DNA of 64,000 bases from Antarcticimicrobium luteum (GCF_004358185.1 NZ_SMUV01000072.1:124001-188000); one strand, 5' to 3'. Counted from the first letter of the stretch, positions 19,003 to 27,798 are shown. Numbers and translations: made by a program. Notes: generated by a model from the sequence alone, not told the origin.

Positions 19003-19677
19003 ATGGCCCTGCCCCTTCCTGACAGCAGCTTTCTCTCCGCCGCATCCGACAGCCTGAAACGGATGCTGGCCGCGCAGGCGGTGCCGGTCAGACTGTCGGC
19101 AGGCCAGGTGCTGTTCGAGCAGGAGGCCCAGGGGGATTCCCTGTTCGCCATTCTGGAGGGGCAACTGGAATTCTCGGTGATCGCCGCCAACGGGCGCAAG
19201 CTGTCGCTGGACCTGATGGGTCCGGGCGCGGTCTTTGGCGAGATCACCCTGTTCGATCCCGGCCCGCATACCGCGACGGTCACAGCGCTGACGCCCGCCC
19301 GGCTGCTGCGGGTGCGTCATGCGGATGTTCTGAACAAGATCCACCACTCTCCCGATCTGGCCGATGACCTGATCCGGCTGGCGGGCCAGCGGATGCGCTG
19401 GATGGGCCGGCTGCTGAACGAACAGGTGTTCCTTCCGCTCTCCACCCGGCTGGCACGACGTCTGCTGCACCTGGGCGAGGTGACCGGCGGCGCCGAAGGC
19501 GGGGCGGTGGGACTTTCGCAGGCGGAACTGGCCGAATTCGTCGGCGCCACCCGCGAGGCAGTGTCAAAGACCCTGTCGAACTGGCGCGAGGCCGGTGTGA
19601 TCGAGACCGGGCGCGGCGGGGTGAAGATACACGATCGCATCGCATTGCAGGCGCTGGCGGACCTCGAAGCGATCTGA
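19003..19677 (+). CDS. Crp/Fnr-family transcriptional regulator
   Basis: The 224-residue protein has a cyclic-nucleotide-binding-type beta barrel (residues ~12-125, with EQEAQGDSLFAILEGQLEF and GAVFGEITLFDPGPHTATVTAL) and a C-terminal winged helix (LSQAELAEFVGATREAVSKTLSNWREAGVI, ~168-197). It contains no cysteine at all, so it is not an Fe-S FNR; a CRP-like ligand sensor is more likely. The GEITLFD pocket with R/T in position is compatible with cyclic nucleotide binding but does not prove it. The ATG at 19003 has GGGAG upstream. Targets are unknown. Confidence 0.88.
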   Translation: MALPLPDSSFLSAASDSLKRMLAAQAVPVRLSAGQVLFEQEAQGDSLFAILEGQLEFSVIAANGRKLSLDLMGPGAVFGEITLFDPGPHTATVTALTPARLLRVRHADVLNKIHHSPDLADDLIRLAGQRMRWMGRLLNEQVFLPLSTRLARRLLHLGEVTGGAEGGAVGLSQAELAEFVGATREAVSKTLSNWREAGVIETGRGGVKIHDRIALQALADLEAI

Positions 19678-19875
19678 TCGCCACGGTGGACAGATCGCCG
19701 GATTTTAAATGGCATATCTGTGATCTACCTTACAGACGCCGGGGCGGCGATGGGCGATCCTATTGTGTGGCGGGGTATACCGACCGGGAGGTTCTGTCCC
19801 CCCAAAGTTCAGCCTTTCGGTGCCCGCCAAACTGCGGTCCGCTCCCCATTCGGTGCTGTATCGGCCGGTCGAGTA

Positions 19876-19910
19876 CGAGCCATGTGCCCCCAACACATGG
19901 CTCGTTTTTT
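19876..19910 (+). terminator. Very strong intrinsic terminator
   Basis: An 11-bp perfect stem (CGAGCCATGTG paired with CACATGGCTCG) is followed by TTTTTT. It lies 200 bases past the Crp/Fnr stop with no gene between, so it either ends that long 3' UTR or the transcript of a small RNA. Reading the other strand there is no comparable T tract. Confidence 0.88.
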
Positions 19911-19949
19911 ATTACCGAAATCCGCCCGTCGGACCCGCGCCTGCAGACG

Positions 19950-20582
19950 TCAGGGCATGACCACCGAGGCGCCCGCGATGCGGGCCATCTGGGTCAGAAT
20001 ATCCTTCATCACCTCTGCCTGGCCCTTTTTCAGATCCTTGATCTGATGCTGAAGGGTTTCGCGCCCGCCTTCGGTCATCAGATCGTCCTTCTGGGTTTTC
20101 TTAAGGATCTTGACCTGATCGAGCCAGAAATCCGCCTGCCGTTCGGAAAACAGCAACGTCGGGCTCTGGATGCCGCAGGCCTTCAGATCGTCAACGCAGC
20201 GCTTTGCCAGCTTGTTCGCGTTCGCCAGGTGCTTGTTGTAGCGTTTGTAGGCATCCTCGACCTTTTTGATGCTGGTCGTGTGACGTTTGAGTTCAGCCTC
20301 GCAACCTTCACGAAAACGGGTCAATTCGTCGTATACGCCTTTGAGTTCGCCCAGCTTTTTCTTGAAGTCGGCGAACTGCTTGGGGTTCATGCGCGGAAAG
20401 CTGAAATCCGCGGGCGCGGTCAGAACCGTGTCGGCCGTGGGCGCGGTTTTTCGAAATTTCGCGTTATAACTTTTCTGGACGATTTTCTGATGGCTTGGTT
20501 TCGGCCAGCCAAAGGTTTTCAGCACATCGGTCGCCGCATAGCTCTTGGGAATACGCTCGGTTCTCAAATAATCATTGACCAT
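19950..20582 (-). CDS. Lysine-rich coiled-coil orphan protein
   Basis: I do not recognise this 210-residue protein. About one residue in six is Lys. The central part (~75-140: FKKKLGELKGVYDEL, EAELKRHTTSIKKVEDAYKRY) and the end (LQHQIKDLKKGQAEVMKDIL) are predicted long helices or coiled coils, with no signal peptide or membrane helix. The start at 20582 has AAGG upstream. Base composition is about 52% G+C in the stretch I counted, far below the neighbours, and the gene is flanked by 270-340 bases of non-coding DNA. This suggests recent acquisition. A structural, phage- or effector-related role is possible but unsupported. Confidence 0.6.
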   Translation of the reverse strand: MVNDYLRTERIPKSYAATDVLKTFGWPKPSHQKIVQKSYNAKFRKTAPTADTVLTAPADFSFPRMNPKQFADFKKKLGELKGVYDELTRFREGCEAELKRHTTSIKKVEDAYKRYNKHLANANKLAKRCVDDLKACGIQSPTLLFSERQADFWLDQVKILKKTQKDDLMTEGGRETLQHQIKDLKKGQAEVMKDILTQMARIAGASVVMP

Positions 20583-20871
20583 TTCATTACCTTTCAAGGG
20601 GTTACGCTTCAAAGCGGAGATCCCCAGGGAGCGAACCCTGACCCCAGTGTTTCCCCTAAACGGCGTTTTGGCAACCGGCTTGACGCCCTTCCTCTGGTCC
20701 GGGGGCCGCCAGACGGCCCGCATCCGGGTCGGTCCCTGCCTGGATACGCCCATGCAGGGGACCAAGGGATCGCGGCTGAAAACCGGCCCCGCCCCATGCA
20801 CACAGCCGCGCCGGCCGCCGGTCCTGGGACCGGTCCTGGAGCCGGTCGGGCGCGCGGCCCCCGGCACAACG
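20583..20871 (-). other. Non-coding spacer between degP-like gene and orphan gene
   Basis: The 343 bases between the orphan start and the degP stop hold only the degP terminator at the far end and a short GGACCGGTCC palindrome at 20827-20836. The frame is open here in line with the orphan gene, but the translation is Arg/Gly/Pro-rich and unlike it, so I see no further gene. Confidence 0.6.
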
Positions 20872-20900
20872 AAAAAGGCCGGGCGCGCGGCCCGGCCTTT
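20872..20900 (-). terminator. Rho-independent terminator after degP
   Basis: On the minus strand the stem AAAGGCCGGGC / GCCCGGCCTTT with a four-base CGCG loop ends in a run of T, about 25 bases after the degP stop. Confidence 0.88.
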
Positions 20901-20925
20901 CCCCATGTCGGTCAGCGCTGTGGGT

Positions 20926-22398
20926 TCAACCCTCCAGCCCCAGGGCCACGAACCGCGGATCGCCACCACGGCGGATCAGCAGCAGCAGCGACTTGCGCCC
21001 GGCGTCCTTGGCCTCGGCAATGCGGCCCTCCAGATCGGCGACCGAGGCAACCTTCTGCTGGCCGGCCTCGGTGATCAGATCGCCCGCGCGCAGCCCCTTC
21101 TCAAAGGCTTCGCTGGTCTCGTCCACGTCGACCACGACAAGACCGTCCATGCTGTCGGGAATGCTCAGCTCCTTGCGCATATCCGCGGTGGGGGGCGTCA
21201 GGGTCAGGCCCAGCACCTCGGTCTTGCTCGGCGCCGGGGCCTCGTCGCCATTCATCGCGGCGGGTACGGCGCGCTCGGCCTCTTCGCGGCGGCCCAGGGT
21301 CACCAGCACCGTCTTGGTGGCGCCCTCGCGGAACACCACCACGCGCACAGCCTTGCCGACGGTTGTGTTGCCGACCTGCTTGACCAGCGCCCGGGTGTCC
21401 TTCACGTCCTTGCCGTCAAAGCTGACGATCACATCGCCCGAGAGCAGCCCGGCCTCCTTGGCGGGGCCCTCCGGCACATCGGTGATCAGCGCGCCCTCGG
21501 CCTTGGCCAGACCGATCGCCTCGGCGACGTCGTCGGTCACGTCCTGGATGCGCACGCCCAGCCAGCCGCGGCGGGTCTCGCCATATTCGCGCAGCTGATC
21601 GACCACCTTGCTGACCACGTTGGAGGCCATCGAGAAACCGATGCCGATCGAGCCACCGTTGGGCGACAGGATCGCGGTGTTCACGCCGATCACCTCGCCG
21701 TCCATGTTAAAGAGCGGCCCGCCCGAGTTGCCCCGGTTGATCGCCGCGTCGGTCTGGATGTAATCGTCATAGGTGCCGCTGAGCGCCCGGTTGCGGGCCG
21801 AGACGATACCGACCGAGGCCGAGAAGCCCTGACCCAGCGGGTTGCCCATGGCCATCACCCAGTCGCCGACGCGGGCGATGTCGCTGTCGCCGAAGGGCAC
21901 GAAGGCGAGTGGTTTGTCCGCCTTGACCTTGAGCAGTGCGATATCGGTGTTGGGATCCGTGCCGACCACCTCGGCTTCCATCTCCTCGCCGTCGAAGAAC
22001 TCGATCTGGATCTGGTCGGCGCCATCGATCACGTGGTTGTTGGTGACCACATAGCCGTCCTCGGAAATGACAAAGCCGGATCCAAGCGCCGACGAACGCC
22101 GCGGCCGGTCCTGATCCTTGTTGCGGTCCTGGAACTCCTTGAAGAAATCCTCGAAGGGCGAGCCCTCGGGGACGATGCCCTGCGGACCGGTGCGGCCCTC
22201 GACGAGCGTGGTGGTGGTGATGTTGACCACCGCCGGGCTGATCTTTTCCGCCAGAGGCGCGAGGCTTTCCGGCTTGGCCTGGGCGAGCGCGACCTGCGCC
22301 AGCACAAGGATCATTGTCAAAACGGTCAGTCCGATCAGCCGCATACGGGTGACCGGGCCGGCCTGCCCGTTCGGATGTGTGATTGCCTTTGGCTGCAC
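20926..22398 (-). CDS. degP: DegP/DegQ-type periplasmic serine protease (Do)
   Basis: This 490-residue HtrA protease handles misfolded envelope proteins. It has a signal peptide (RLIGLTVLTMILVLAQVALAQA), a trypsin-like domain with catalytic His122 (VVTNNHVID), Asp152 (PNTDIALLK) and Ser225 (NRGNSGGPLF), and two PDZ domains (~290-375 and ~400-485). I place the start at the GTG at 22398 because a perfect AAGGAGG lies six bases before it; the ATG 18 codons later has no such site, though it begins nearer the hydrophobic core. It is downstream of hflK-hflC-DUF2065 on the same strand, after a 254-base gap that may hold its own promoter. Confidence 0.94.
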   Translation of the reverse strand: MQPKAITHPNGQAGPVTRMRLIGLTVLTMILVLAQVALAQAKPESLAPLAEKISPAVVNITTTTLVEGRTGPQGIVPEGSPFEDFFKEFQDRNKDQDRPRRSSALGSGFVISEDGYVVTNNHVIDGADQIQIEFFDGEEMEAEVVGTDPNTDIALLKVKADKPLAFVPFGDSDIARVGDWVMAMGNPLGQGFSASVGIVSARNRALSGTYDDYIQTDAAINRGNSGGPLFNMDGEVIGVNTAILSPNGGSIGIGFSMASNVVSKVVDQLREYGETRRGWLGVRIQDVTDDVAEAIGLAKAEGALITDVPEGPAKEAGLLSGDVIVSFDGKDVKDTRALVKQVGNTTVGKAVRVVVFREGATKTVLVTLGRREEAERAVPAAMNGDEAPAPSKTEVLGLTLTPPTADMRKELSIPDSMDGLVVVDVDETSEAFEKGLRAGDLITEAGQQKVASVADLEGRIAEAKDAGRKSLLLLIRRGGDPRFVALGLEG

Positions 22399-22652
22399 TG
22401 GTTGCCTCCTTGCAGATGCCTGGTTGAGTTCGAAACCCGCGCCCAATGCGGTTTTTCGAGGCGTGCGTTCCGGTGCGATATGTAAGCGCTGATCCCGGAC
22501 CCGCAACGAGTGTTGCATGCAATCAAACTGTTGTGAAAGGCGCGTGATCGGTTTTTTCCTCCGTCCGGCGCGAAACCGGCGGCGGGCCGCGCATAACGGG
22601 CGGCGGGACCGCGTCCGGGTGCCCGGGATCCTTACCCGCTGCGCCCCCCCCC

Positions 22653-22853
22653 CTAGCCCGCCCCAAGCTGTTGCGCGGTCCACAACAGGATCAGCCCGGC
22701 GACCAGTGCCAGCGCACCGATCAGGCGACGGGCCGGGACCGGCAGCGCGCGCAGGCGCTCCAGCAGCTGCTCCACAAGCGAAGGGGCCAGCACCCAGGCC
22801 AGCCCCTCCACGATCAATACCAGCCCGAGGGCCAGAACGACGGTTGCGATCAC
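22653..22853 (-). CDS. DUF2065 small membrane protein
   Basis: This 66-residue protein consists of two membrane helices (MIATVVLALGLVLIVEGLAWVLAP and RRLIGALALVAGLILLWTA) joined by a short amphipathic linker; this is the whole DUF2065 family architecture. The family is commonly encoded next to hflKC and may assist the complex, but no activity is established. Its ATG overlaps the hflC stop by four bases (ATGA). Immediately after the stop the minus strand has ten consecutive G residues. Confidence 0.88.
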   Translation of the reverse strand: MIATVVLALGLVLIVEGLAWVLAPSLVEQLLERLRALPVPARRLIGALALVAGLILLWTAQQLGAG

Positions 22854-23785
22854 TCCGACGTCCCCGGCTGCTCCCTCTGGGTGCGTTGCGCGGGTTGCGA
22901 CGAGAGCGCACTCTTGCCCGCGCCTTCTGCGGACTTGAGATAGTTGAAGAATTCCGAGTCAGGCGACATCACCATTGTCGAATTCGTCCCTTTCAGCGCC
23001 CGGCTGTAGGCGGTGAGAGAGCGATAGAACTCGAAGAACTCCGGGTCGCGTCCGAACGCCTGGGCAAAGATGGCGTTCCGCTTGGCGTCGGCCTCACCGC
23101 GGGTGATCTCGGCCTCGCGCTTGGCGTCCGAGACCAGTTCGACCACGGTCCGGTCGGCCTGGGCACGCACGCGCTGCGCCGCCTCGTTGCCGCGGGCCCG
23201 CTCGTCGGTGGCCTCGCGCTCGCGCTCGGCGCGCATCCGGTCGAAGGTCGCCGAAAGGTTCTGCGACGGCAGGTCGGTGGACTTCAGCCGCACGTCGATG
23301 ATGTCGACCCCGAGCCCCCGCGCCTCGCCGATGGCGCCGTCACGGATGCGCAGCATCAGCGCGGCCCGGTCCGAGCTGAGGATGTCGTTCGAGCTGACCG
23401 AGCCCAGCACCTCGCGGGTTTGCGAGCGCAGGATCGAATCGAGCCGGGTTTCCGCTGCGGCGATGCCGCCGGCACCAACGGCCTGACGGAAGCGGTTCAC
23501 ATCGACAATACGATAGCGCGCGAAGGCGTCGACGACGAGGCGCCGATCGTCCAGCGGCGTCACTTCCAGCGGCTGCACGTCGCGGCTGAGAATCCGGTCG
23601 TCGTATTTCACGACCTGCTGGATCAGCGGGATCTTGAACGCCAGCCCCGGATCCTCCTTGATCGCGACGACACGGCCGAATTGCAGCACCAGCGCCTTTT
23701 CACGTTCGTCCACGATAAAGACCGAGGACATGATCACCGCCACCAGAACCACGATGACGGGCAGGATGAAGGTCGATTTCCGCAT
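22850..23785 (-). CDS. hflC: HflC, modulator of FtsH protease
   Basis: HflC is an SPFH/prohibitin-domain protein that with HflK forms a large periplasmic-side cage around FtsH. The 311 residues start with one membrane anchor (STFILPVIVVLVAVIMSSVFIV), then the SPFH domain (EKALVLQFGRVV, VDAFARYRIVD) and a coiled-coil region rich in Arg/Glu (RMRAEREREATDERARGNEAAQ). The ATG at 23785 overlaps the hflK stop as TGATG; a GTG one codon upstream is the only alternative. Confidence 0.95.
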   Translation of the reverse strand: MRKSTFILPVIVVLVAVIMSSVFIVDEREKALVLQFGRVVAIKEDPGLAFKIPLIQQVVKYDDRILSRDVQPLEVTPLDDRRLVVDAFARYRIVDVNRFRQAVGAGGIAAAETRLDSILRSQTREVLGSVSSNDILSSDRAALMLRIRDGAIGEARGLGVDIIDVRLKSTDLPSQNLSATFDRMRAEREREATDERARGNEAAQRVRAQADRTVVELVSDAKREAEITRGEADAKRNAIFAQAFGRDPEFFEFYRSLTAYSRALKGTNSTMVMSPDSEFFNYLKSAEGAGKSALSSQPAQRTQREQPGTSE

Positions 23786-24969
23786 CACTTGTTCTCCCCA
23801 TCGCCGGAGCGGCGCAGTTCATTCAGCGGCAGATAGGGCACCACGCCCTGACCGGACCCGCCGACACTTTCGTCCAGGATGATCTTGTCGATCCCGCCCA
23901 GCACCTCTTCCATGGTCTCGAGGTAGAGCCGCTTGCGGGTCACCTCAGGGGCCTTGGAATATTCCTCCAGCACCGCCGAGAAGCGGCTGGCCTCGCCTTC
24001 CGCCTCGTTGACGACGCGGGCGCGATAGCCTTCGGCCTCTTCCAGGACCTGGGCGGCTTCACCGCGCGCCTCGGCCAGTACACGGTTGGCATAGGCGTCG
24101 GCGACGTTCTGCAGCCGGTCGCGTTCCTGCTCGGCGGCCTGCACCTCGCGGAAGGCGTCGATCACCTGCTGCGGCGGATCTGCCTTGTCGAAGTTGACCC
24201 GCACGATGTTGACGCCACTGTCATAGCTGTCCAGCGTGAACTGGATCAGATCGAGCAGACGGTCGGCGATCACACCGCGGTCCCGGTTCAGGATCGGCGC
24301 CAGGTCGGATTGCGCGATGATCTCGCGCATCGCCGATTCCGAAACCGCCCGGATCGTGGGGCGCGCATCGCGCAGGTTGAACAGGAATTTCGCCGGATCG
24401 CTGATGTTCCAGACCACCTGGAAATCAATGTCGACCACGTTCTCGTCGCCGGTCAGCATCAGACCGGCATCCTGACCGCGGCCAACGCCAATGTCCTCGC
24501 GCTGTTCGGTGGTGACCGGGATCACCTCGGCAGAAACCAGCGGCCAGGGAGCAAAGTTCAGGCCCGGCTGGCCGATGCCCGAGAATTTGCCCAGAAACAG
24601 TTCCACCGACTGCTCTTCGGGCTTGACGGTATAGAAGCTTGCCATCCCCCAGAGCACGGCCGCGGCGACAACGCCCAGCCCGATGGTGCCCTTGGTGAAC
24701 AGCGGGCCGCCGCCGCCGCCCGAACCGCGGCCTGTGCCGCCGCCCTTGCCGCCGCGCCCGCCCATCAGGACGCGCAGCTGTTCCTGACCCTTGCGCATCA
24801 ACTCGTCGATCTCGGGGATCTGCGGACCGCCGTCTTCGGGACGGCGACCGCCGCCACCGTTTCCGCCGCCGTTACCGCCGCCGTTTCCGCCGCTTCCATT
24901 TTCGCCCCGGTTGCCTCCGCCCCCGGACGACCCGCCGCCGCCCCAGGGGCCACCGCTATTGCCAGCCAT
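23785..24969 (-). CDS. hflK: HflK, modulator of FtsH protease
   Basis: The 394-residue partner of HflC starts with a long Gly/Asn-rich cytoplasmic tail (residues ~4-45, continued by another Gly-rich stretch near 70-88). One membrane helix (GTIGLGVVAAAVLWGMASFYTV) and the SPFH domain follow, with EQSVELFLGKF and VVWNISDPAKFLFN, then a coiled coil (AEQERDRLQNVADAYANRVLAEARGEA, split over two heptad blocks). The extreme Gly richness at the N terminus is a known HflK trait. First gene of the hflK-hflC-DUF2065 operon. Confidence 0.95.
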   Translation of the reverse strand: MAGNSGGPWGGGGSSGGGGNRGENGSGGNGGGNGGGNGGGGRRPEDGGPQIPEIDELMRKGQEQLRVLMGGRGGKGGGTGRGSGGGGGPLFTKGTIGLGVVAAAVLWGMASFYTVKPEEQSVELFLGKFSGIGQPGLNFAPWPLVSAEVIPVTTEQREDIGVGRGQDAGLMLTGDENVVDIDFQVVWNISDPAKFLFNLRDARPTIRAVSESAMREIIAQSDLAPILNRDRGVIADRLLDLIQFTLDSYDSGVNIVRVNFDKADPPQQVIDAFREVQAAEQERDRLQNVADAYANRVLAEARGEAAQVLEEAEGYRARVVNEAEGEASRFSAVLEEYSKAPEVTRKRLYLETMEEVLGGIDKIILDESVGGSGQGVVPYLPLNELRRSGDGENK

Positions 24970-25034
24970 ACATCTATCCCTTTTGATGCCGCTTGCGCGG
25001 CCTTGTACCTAACCTGTGTTCGCCGCCGCTCAAA

Positions 25035-26396
25035 TCAAGCGCTGCGCACCGGCGTCTTCATTGTCACGATTTCCTCGGACATGGTCGGATGCACCGCCAC
25101 GGTCCGGTCGAAATCCTCTTTCGTCGCGCCCATCTTGACCGCGATTCCCGCCAGCTGGATCATTTCCCCGGCGCCGGGGGCCACGATGTGACAGCCCAGC
25201 ACCTTGCGGCTGGCCTTGCTGACCACGAGCTTCATCAGCACCCGGTCGGAGCGTCCGGCAAAGCTTTGCTGCATCGGCTTGAAGCTGGTGGCATAGACCT
25301 CGATCGGTTCCTGCGCCGCCGCCTCTTCCTCGCTCAGCCCCACGGTGCCCATCTCGGGCTGGGTGAAGATCGCGGTCGGGATCAGCTCGTGATCCACCGG
25401 CGTCGGGTTGCCCCTGAACACCGTCTCGACAAAGGCCATGCCCTCGCGGATCGCCACCGGGGTCAGGTTGACCCGGTCGGTCACGTCGCCGATGGCATAG
25501 ATCGAGGGCACCCCGGTCTGGCTGTACTCGTCGACCACCACCTCGCCCTTGCGGCCGCGTTCGACGCCCAGCGCCTCCAGCCCCAGATCGTCGGCATTGG
25601 GGGTGCGGCCGGTGGCGAACATCACCTGATCGAACACCCGCTCGGTCCCATTGGTGGCCTTGACGCGGATGCCGCCGGCGCCGGCGCCCGCCATCTCAAG
25701 GATGTTGGTGCCCAGATGCAGGTCGATACCGCGCTGGCACATCTCTTCGCTGACCAGCCCGCGCGCCTCGTCGTCGAACCCGCGCAGGATCTGCGCACCG
25801 CGATAGAATTGCGTGACCTTGACGCCCAGCCCGTTGAGAATGCCGGCGAATTCACAGGCGATATAGCCGCCGCCGACGATCAGGATCGATTTTGGCAGCT
25901 CGGCAAGGTGGAAGATGTCGTTCGAGGTGATGCCCAGTTCCGCGCCCGGCATATCGGGCTTCACCGGGCGGCCGCCGGTGGCCAGCAGGATATGTTTGGC
26001 GCTCTTGCGGGTGCCGTCCGCCAGTTCCACCGTGTGCGGATCGACCAGGCGCGCGCGCTGATCGAAGCTTTCGACCCCGGCGTTCTTCAGCAGGTTGCGA
26101 TAGATGCCTTCGAGGCGGTCCAGTTCGGCCTCCAGCTTGGCGCGGAACGCGGGCCAGTCGAACCGACCCGGCGCGATGGTCCAGCCATAGCTTTTCGCAT
26201 CCTCGACCATGTCCGAATATTCGCTGGCGAAGACCATCAGTTTTTTCGGCACGCAGCCACGGATCACGCAGGTGCCGCCATAGCGGTCCTCTTCGGCCAA
26301 CGCGACCCTGGCGCCGGTCTCGCCGGCGGCCACGCGCGCGGCGCGAACACCGCCGGACCCGCCGCCGATGACGAAAAGGTCGTAGTCAAAGCTCAT
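25035..26396 (-). CDS. gor: Glutathione-disulfide reductase
   Basis: The enzyme reduces GSSG with NADPH through FAD and a redox disulfide. The 453-residue protein has the FAD motif VIGGGSGGVRAAR (9-21), the active disulfide GGTCVIRGCVPKK (Cys43 and Cys48), the NAD(P) motif VGGGYIACEFAG, the FAD-binding YAIGDVTDRVNLTPVA and the catalytic His in AVHPTMSEE near the C terminus. It begins 12 bases after rpiA, so the pair forms an operon linking NADPH-yielding pentose metabolism with its use. Confidence 0.95.
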   Translation of the reverse strand: MSFDYDLFVIGGGSGGVRAARVAAGETGARVALAEEDRYGGTCVIRGCVPKKLMVFASEYSDMVEDAKSYGWTIAPGRFDWPAFRAKLEAELDRLEGIYRNLLKNAGVESFDQRARLVDPHTVELADGTRKSAKHILLATGGRPVKPDMPGAELGITSNDIFHLAELPKSILIVGGGYIACEFAGILNGLGVKVTQFYRGAQILRGFDDEARGLVSEEMCQRGIDLHLGTNILEMAGAGAGGIRVKATNGTERVFDQVMFATGRTPNADDLGLEALGVERGRKGEVVVDEYSQTGVPSIYAIGDVTDRVNLTPVAIREGMAFVETVFRGNPTPVDHELIPTAIFTQPEMGTVGLSEEEAAAQEPIEVYATSFKPMQQSFAGRSDRVLMKLVVSKASRKVLGCHIVAPGAGEMIQLAGIAVKMGATKEDFDRTVAVHPTMSEEIVTMKTPVRSA

Positions 26397-26408
26397 GAAA
26401 TGCGGTCC

Positions 26409-27197
26409 TCAGTCCGAAAGATCGGTGAACAGGTTCTCACTCTCGACAAAGTCCAGCCTGTCATGCTCGATCGTACCCTCGTTGATGTCGCGCAACTCGA
26501 CCCGGCCATCGCCAAAGCCCAGCACGACGGTGTCACAGATATCAATGAAGAGGCCGTTTTCAACCACGCCCGGCATCTGGTTCAGCACCAGCGCAAGCTG
26601 GCGCGCATTGCCGATGCGGTGCAGGTGCAGATCAAGAATGTAGTTGCCTTCGTCGGTGACAAAGGGCGCCTCGCCGTTCATCCGCAGCGTGGTGTCGCGC
26701 CCAAGCACATCCATCGAAATGAGCGTTTCCTCGATCAGCGCCTGGGTGGTCTGCCAGCCGAAGGGGATCACCTCGACCGGCAGCGGGAAGGCGCCCAGCG
26801 TCTCCACCTGCTTGCCGATATCGGCGATCACCACCATCCGGTCCGAGGCGGTGGCGACGATCTTTTCCTGCAGCAGCGCGCCGCCGCCCCCCTTGATCAG
26901 GTTCAGATCGCCGTCAAATTCGTCGGCGCCGTCGATGGTCAGGTCCAGCCAGCGCGCCTCGTCCAGGCTGATCACCTCGATGCCGACGTCGCGGGCCAGT
27001 TCGGCGGTCCGGGTCGAGGTCGGCACGCCTTTGAATTTCAGCCCGTCCTGGCGCACCATCTCGCCCAGGCAACGCACCAGCCAGGCCGCGGTCGAGCCGG
27101 TTCCGAGCCCCACGCGCATTCCGTCTTCGACGAAATCGGCGGCGCGGCGGGCGGCGACAAATTTTGCCTTGTCGATGGGCGAGAGTTCTCCGGTCAT
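26409..27197 (-). CDS. rpiA: Ribose-5-phosphate isomerase A
   Basis: RpiA interconverts ribose 5-phosphate and ribulose 5-phosphate. The 262-residue protein has the family blocks GLGTGSTAAWLVRCLG (~31-46), IDGADEFDGDLNLIKGGGGALLQEKIVA (split across the active site Asp residues) and FVTDEGNYILDL. The C-terminal ~30 residues extend beyond typical RpiA without a recognisable domain. The first gene of the rpiA-gor operon; ATG at 27197. Confidence 0.95.
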   Translation of the reverse strand: MTGELSPIDKAKFVAARRAADFVEDGMRVGLGTGSTAAWLVRCLGEMVRQDGLKFKGVPTSTRTAELARDVGIEVISLDEARWLDLTIDGADEFDGDLNLIKGGGGALLQEKIVATASDRMVVIADIGKQVETLGAFPLPVEVIPFGWQTTQALIEETLISMDVLGRDTTLRMNGEAPFVTDEGNYILDLHLHRIGNARQLALVLNQMPGVVENGLFIDICDTVVLGFGDGRVELRDINEGTIEHDRLDFVESENLFTDLSD

Positions 27198-27258
27198 GGC
27201 GGCCTCGTTCGGAAAGGATCAGGGGCGTTATAGGCAAAACCCCGTCCCACTGCGAGGG

Positions 27259-27741
27259 CTATTCGTCCCTTGCGCCCCCCGTCGCCGGGGGCCCGGCGTC
27301 GCGCGCGGTCCGCATCGTGTCGGCGACCGCCTTCATCATCCGCAGAAACGCGCCCCGCTCCTGCGGCGTCAGCCCGGCCAGCGCCTCGGCGTTCTGCGCC
27401 CGGGCCGCCGCGGTCGCGGGTCGGCGCAGGGCGCGGGCCCGGTCGGTCAGGCAGGCCAGGCGCACGCGCCCGTCGGTCTTGCTGGGCAGGCGTTGGATCA
27501 GCCCGTCCCGCTCCATCCGCGCCAGCGTGTTGGCCATGGTCGCCTGCTCCACGTCGAGCCGCGCCACCAGTTCCGCCTGTGACAGCGCGTCCTGCCGCCA
27601 CAACTCGAGCAGAACCATGAACTGCGCCGGAGCAAGGTCCAGCGGGCGGATGCGGCGGGCAAGGCCGGCGGCGAACAGCCGCGCCATCTGGTTTGCGAGA
27701 AACCCGGCCGAGTCGTCTTTGTCGAAAATTTCCGTACTCAT
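27259..27741 (-). CDS. MarR-family transcriptional regulator
   Basis: The 160-residue protein is a winged-helix dimer of the MarR type. Dimerisation helices flank the HTH QDALSQAELVARLDVEQATMANTLARMERDGLI (about 52-84), and the wing SKTDGRVRLACLTDRAR follows. Such proteins usually repress the divergent gene and themselves until a phenolic or oxidant ligand binds. Here the divergent gene encodes a small membrane protein, and the 82-base spacer carries two palindromes that fit a MarR operator. The last ~10 residues are Pro/Gly-rich and non-conserved. Confidence 0.9.
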   Translation of the reverse strand: MSTEIFDKDDSAGFLANQMARLFAAGLARRIRPLDLAPAQFMVLLELWRQDALSQAELVARLDVEQATMANTLARMERDGLIQRLPSKTDGRVRLACLTDRARALRRPATAAARAQNAEALAGLTPQERGAFLRMMKAVADTMRTARDAGPPATGGARDE

Positions 27742-27754
27742 GCGATGACAATAG

Positions 27755-27776
27755 ATTGAATAGCATGCTATTCAAT
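27755..27776. promoter_or_regulatory. Perfect 22-bp palindrome, probable MarR operator
   Basis: Half-site ATTGAATAGCA is followed immediately by its exact reverse complement. It begins 14 bases before the marR start on the minus strand, in an AT-rich island inside GC-rich DNA. Length and symmetry match operators of MarR dimers. Confidence 0.8.
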
Positions 27777-27786
27777 GAACATATAA

Positions 27787-27798
27787 ATAGCACGCTAT
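27787..27798. promoter_or_regulatory. Second, imperfect MarR-type half palindrome
   Basis: ATAGCACGCTAT repeats the core ATAGCATGCTAT of the main palindrome with one change. It lies 26 bases before the ATG of the divergent membrane protein gene, so a second dimer could cover that promoter. Confidence 0.6.

Noticed and set aside
20583-20969. N-terminal extension of the lysine-rich orphan protein
   Set aside because: The in-frame extension is Arg/Gly/Pro-rich, overlaps the degP terminator and stop region, and the ATG at 20582 has its own ribosome site.
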